NCBI RefSeq assembly: GCF_036417845.1
Contig: NC_089978.1
Coordinates: 89,956,007 to 90,020,006, forward strand
Direction of reading: 5' to 3'
DNA: 64,000 bases
Source: Apteryx mantelli
Taxonomy: Eukaryota > Chordata > Aves > Apterygiformes > Apterygidae
A program made the translations under genes and the position numbers. Every line of letters starts with the position of its first letter. The stretch's first letter is position 1. The notes beneath the pieces are model-generated. The model saw only the letters and a program-made list of their open reading frames with translations, was not told the DNA's origin and made no database searches. This document shows positions 63,211 to 64,000 of this stretch, in pieces.

Positions 63211-63222
63211 AAAATGGCGGCG
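63211..63222 (+). promoter_or_regulatory. YY1-type site
   Basis: AAAATGGCGGCG matches the YY1 core on the plus strand, about 300 bp downstream of the candidate exon 1 donor. A second, oppositely oriented core follows at 63253-63261. Confidence 0.5.
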
Positions 63223-63252
63223 CGCGGGGGGGGGAGGCGGAGGGCGCCGGGC

Positions 63253-63261
63253 GCCATCTTG
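63253..63261 (-). promoter_or_regulatory. YY1-type site (reverse)
   Basis: GCCATCTTG on the plus strand, that is CAAGATGGC on the minus strand, about 30 bp from the forward site at 63211. Confidence 0.5.
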
Positions 63262-63600
63262 AATTAATCGTTCGGCGTAGCCAGTGTCTCGGTGCAGGCC
63301 GGGCCGGGCCGGAGGGGGGAGCCCCTGGCCCCGCTCATCGCAGCGCCGGGCCGCGGGCTCCGGAGAGGGAGAGCCCGTAGCCTCCCCACCCCCGCTTCTC
63401 CTCTCTCTCTTCTCCGCCTCTCCCTCCTCCCCTCCGCGGCGCCTGCCAGCCAGCGAGTCGCAGGGGAGCTCGGCGCTTTCCGGCCCGCGGCGGCTTCCTG
63501 TGCTGCAGCGCCAGGGCTGTCAGCGGTGCCCCCTTCTCCTGCGGCGCCTGGCCCGGCCCCGCCGCACGGCCGCTCTCCTCTGCCGCTGGGCCGCGCTGGT

Positions 63601-64000
63601 TTTCGGCTGTACCTGACGCGCTCCTTCGCCCGGCCGCCCTGCGAGAGGCGCAGTGCCCCCCTGGGGGACACCCCTTGGTACTGGGCTCCCCTCCGAGCAT
63701 CTCCTCTCCTGCAGAGACTCCCAGCAGGGTGGCGCGTAGCTTTCAAAGGGACGCTCCGGGCTGGTTATTTCCCTAACTCAGGTTCTGTTAAAAACGAGCT
63801 TAGGTGTCACCTGATGCACAACATCTCTGTGAAATCTGGAGGAAGCCACTTTTTTTTTTTAACCTGTATCTGCAAATGCCCACACCACTGACCTACAACA
63901 AAAGAGAAAAAAAGACTGTAGTTTTTTTTTACTAAATCACAGTGAAAACAACAATACTAATTCTTCTGCCAAAACAGAGGGAGATGCATAATGAAATAAA
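63601..64000. other. downstream edge of the third CpG island
   Basis: GC content falls to AT-rich sequence by about 63770. It is probably the first intron of the downstream gene; no exon is recognised. Confidence 0.5.

Larger units (their letters stand above)
61890..63600. promoter_or_regulatory. CpG island, probable ZFX promoter
   Basis: A GC- and CpG-dense block of about 1.7 kb contains a palindromic E-box (62028-62035), a CRE-like TGACGTGA (near 62712), a (CCG)n array, a good plus-strand donor at 62903 and two YY1 cores (63211 and 63253). In amniotes the gene downstream of EIF2S3 in the same orientation is ZFX, so this is most likely its 5' end. No ZFX coding sequence is in the window, so the assignment rests on synteny. 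Open frames inside it are composition artefacts. Confidence 0.6.

Noticed and set aside
61748-63891. Open frames up to 250 codons in the third CpG island
   Set aside because: Ala/Arg/Pro-rich low-complexity products on both strands, no start context or homology; interpreted as promoter and 5'UTR sequence.

Overview
The window looks like avian genomic DNA. The evidence is large spliced genes with short introns, sparse interspersed repeats, two 5'-truncated CR1 LINEs (the dominant bird/reptile retroposon), and the conserved gene order KLHL15 - EIF2S3 - (ZFX). In mammals this trio is on Xp22.11; in birds it should be autosomal (chromosome 1 in chicken, from general knowledge). A non-avian reptile is not excluded.

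Layout. Positions 1-5302 lie downstream of KLHL15 on its strand and probably hold a long 3'UTR, including a 156-nt pure purine/pyrimidine tract. KLHL15 (minus strand) has two coding exons, 15433-16137 and 5303-6412, which join in phase 0 into 604 codons, the length I recall for human KLHL15. Introns fill 6413-15432 and 16145-23962. A CpG island at about 23.69-24.64 kb is its promoter and holds candidate untranslated first exons. Positions 24.6-28.4 kb are the head-to-head spacer. A second CpG island (about 28.45-29.35 kb) contains the EIF2S3 promoter and first coding exon. EIF2S3 (plus strand) has 12 coding exons from 28894 to 43021; every junction is GT/AG and in frame, giving 472 codons, the human length. 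Its last intron holds a CR1 element. Positions 43.4-61.8 kb are intergenic, AT-rich and mostly featureless, with one older CR1 remnant and a doubtful coding-like stretch near 54.4-55.0 kb. A third CpG island (about 61.9-63.6 kb) looks like a promoter with an untranslated exon on the plus strand; by synteny it is probably the 5' end of ZFX.

The genes are housekeeping or regulatory rather than one pathway: KLHL15 is a CUL3 ubiquitin-ligase adaptor and EIF2S3 is the GTP-binding gamma subunit of eIF2. All three CpG islands carry YY1-type AAGATGGCG cores. In EIF2S3 this core overlaps the start codon, suggesting a very short, TISU-like leader.

The most unusual item is a 51-bp near-copy (47/51) of the EIF2S3 exon 3 splice-acceptor/P-loop region, sitting exactly 800 bp upstream of the real one and before exon 2. 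I found no sign of an undescribed multi-gene system; this is ordinary vertebrate genic DNA with a few structural curiosities.
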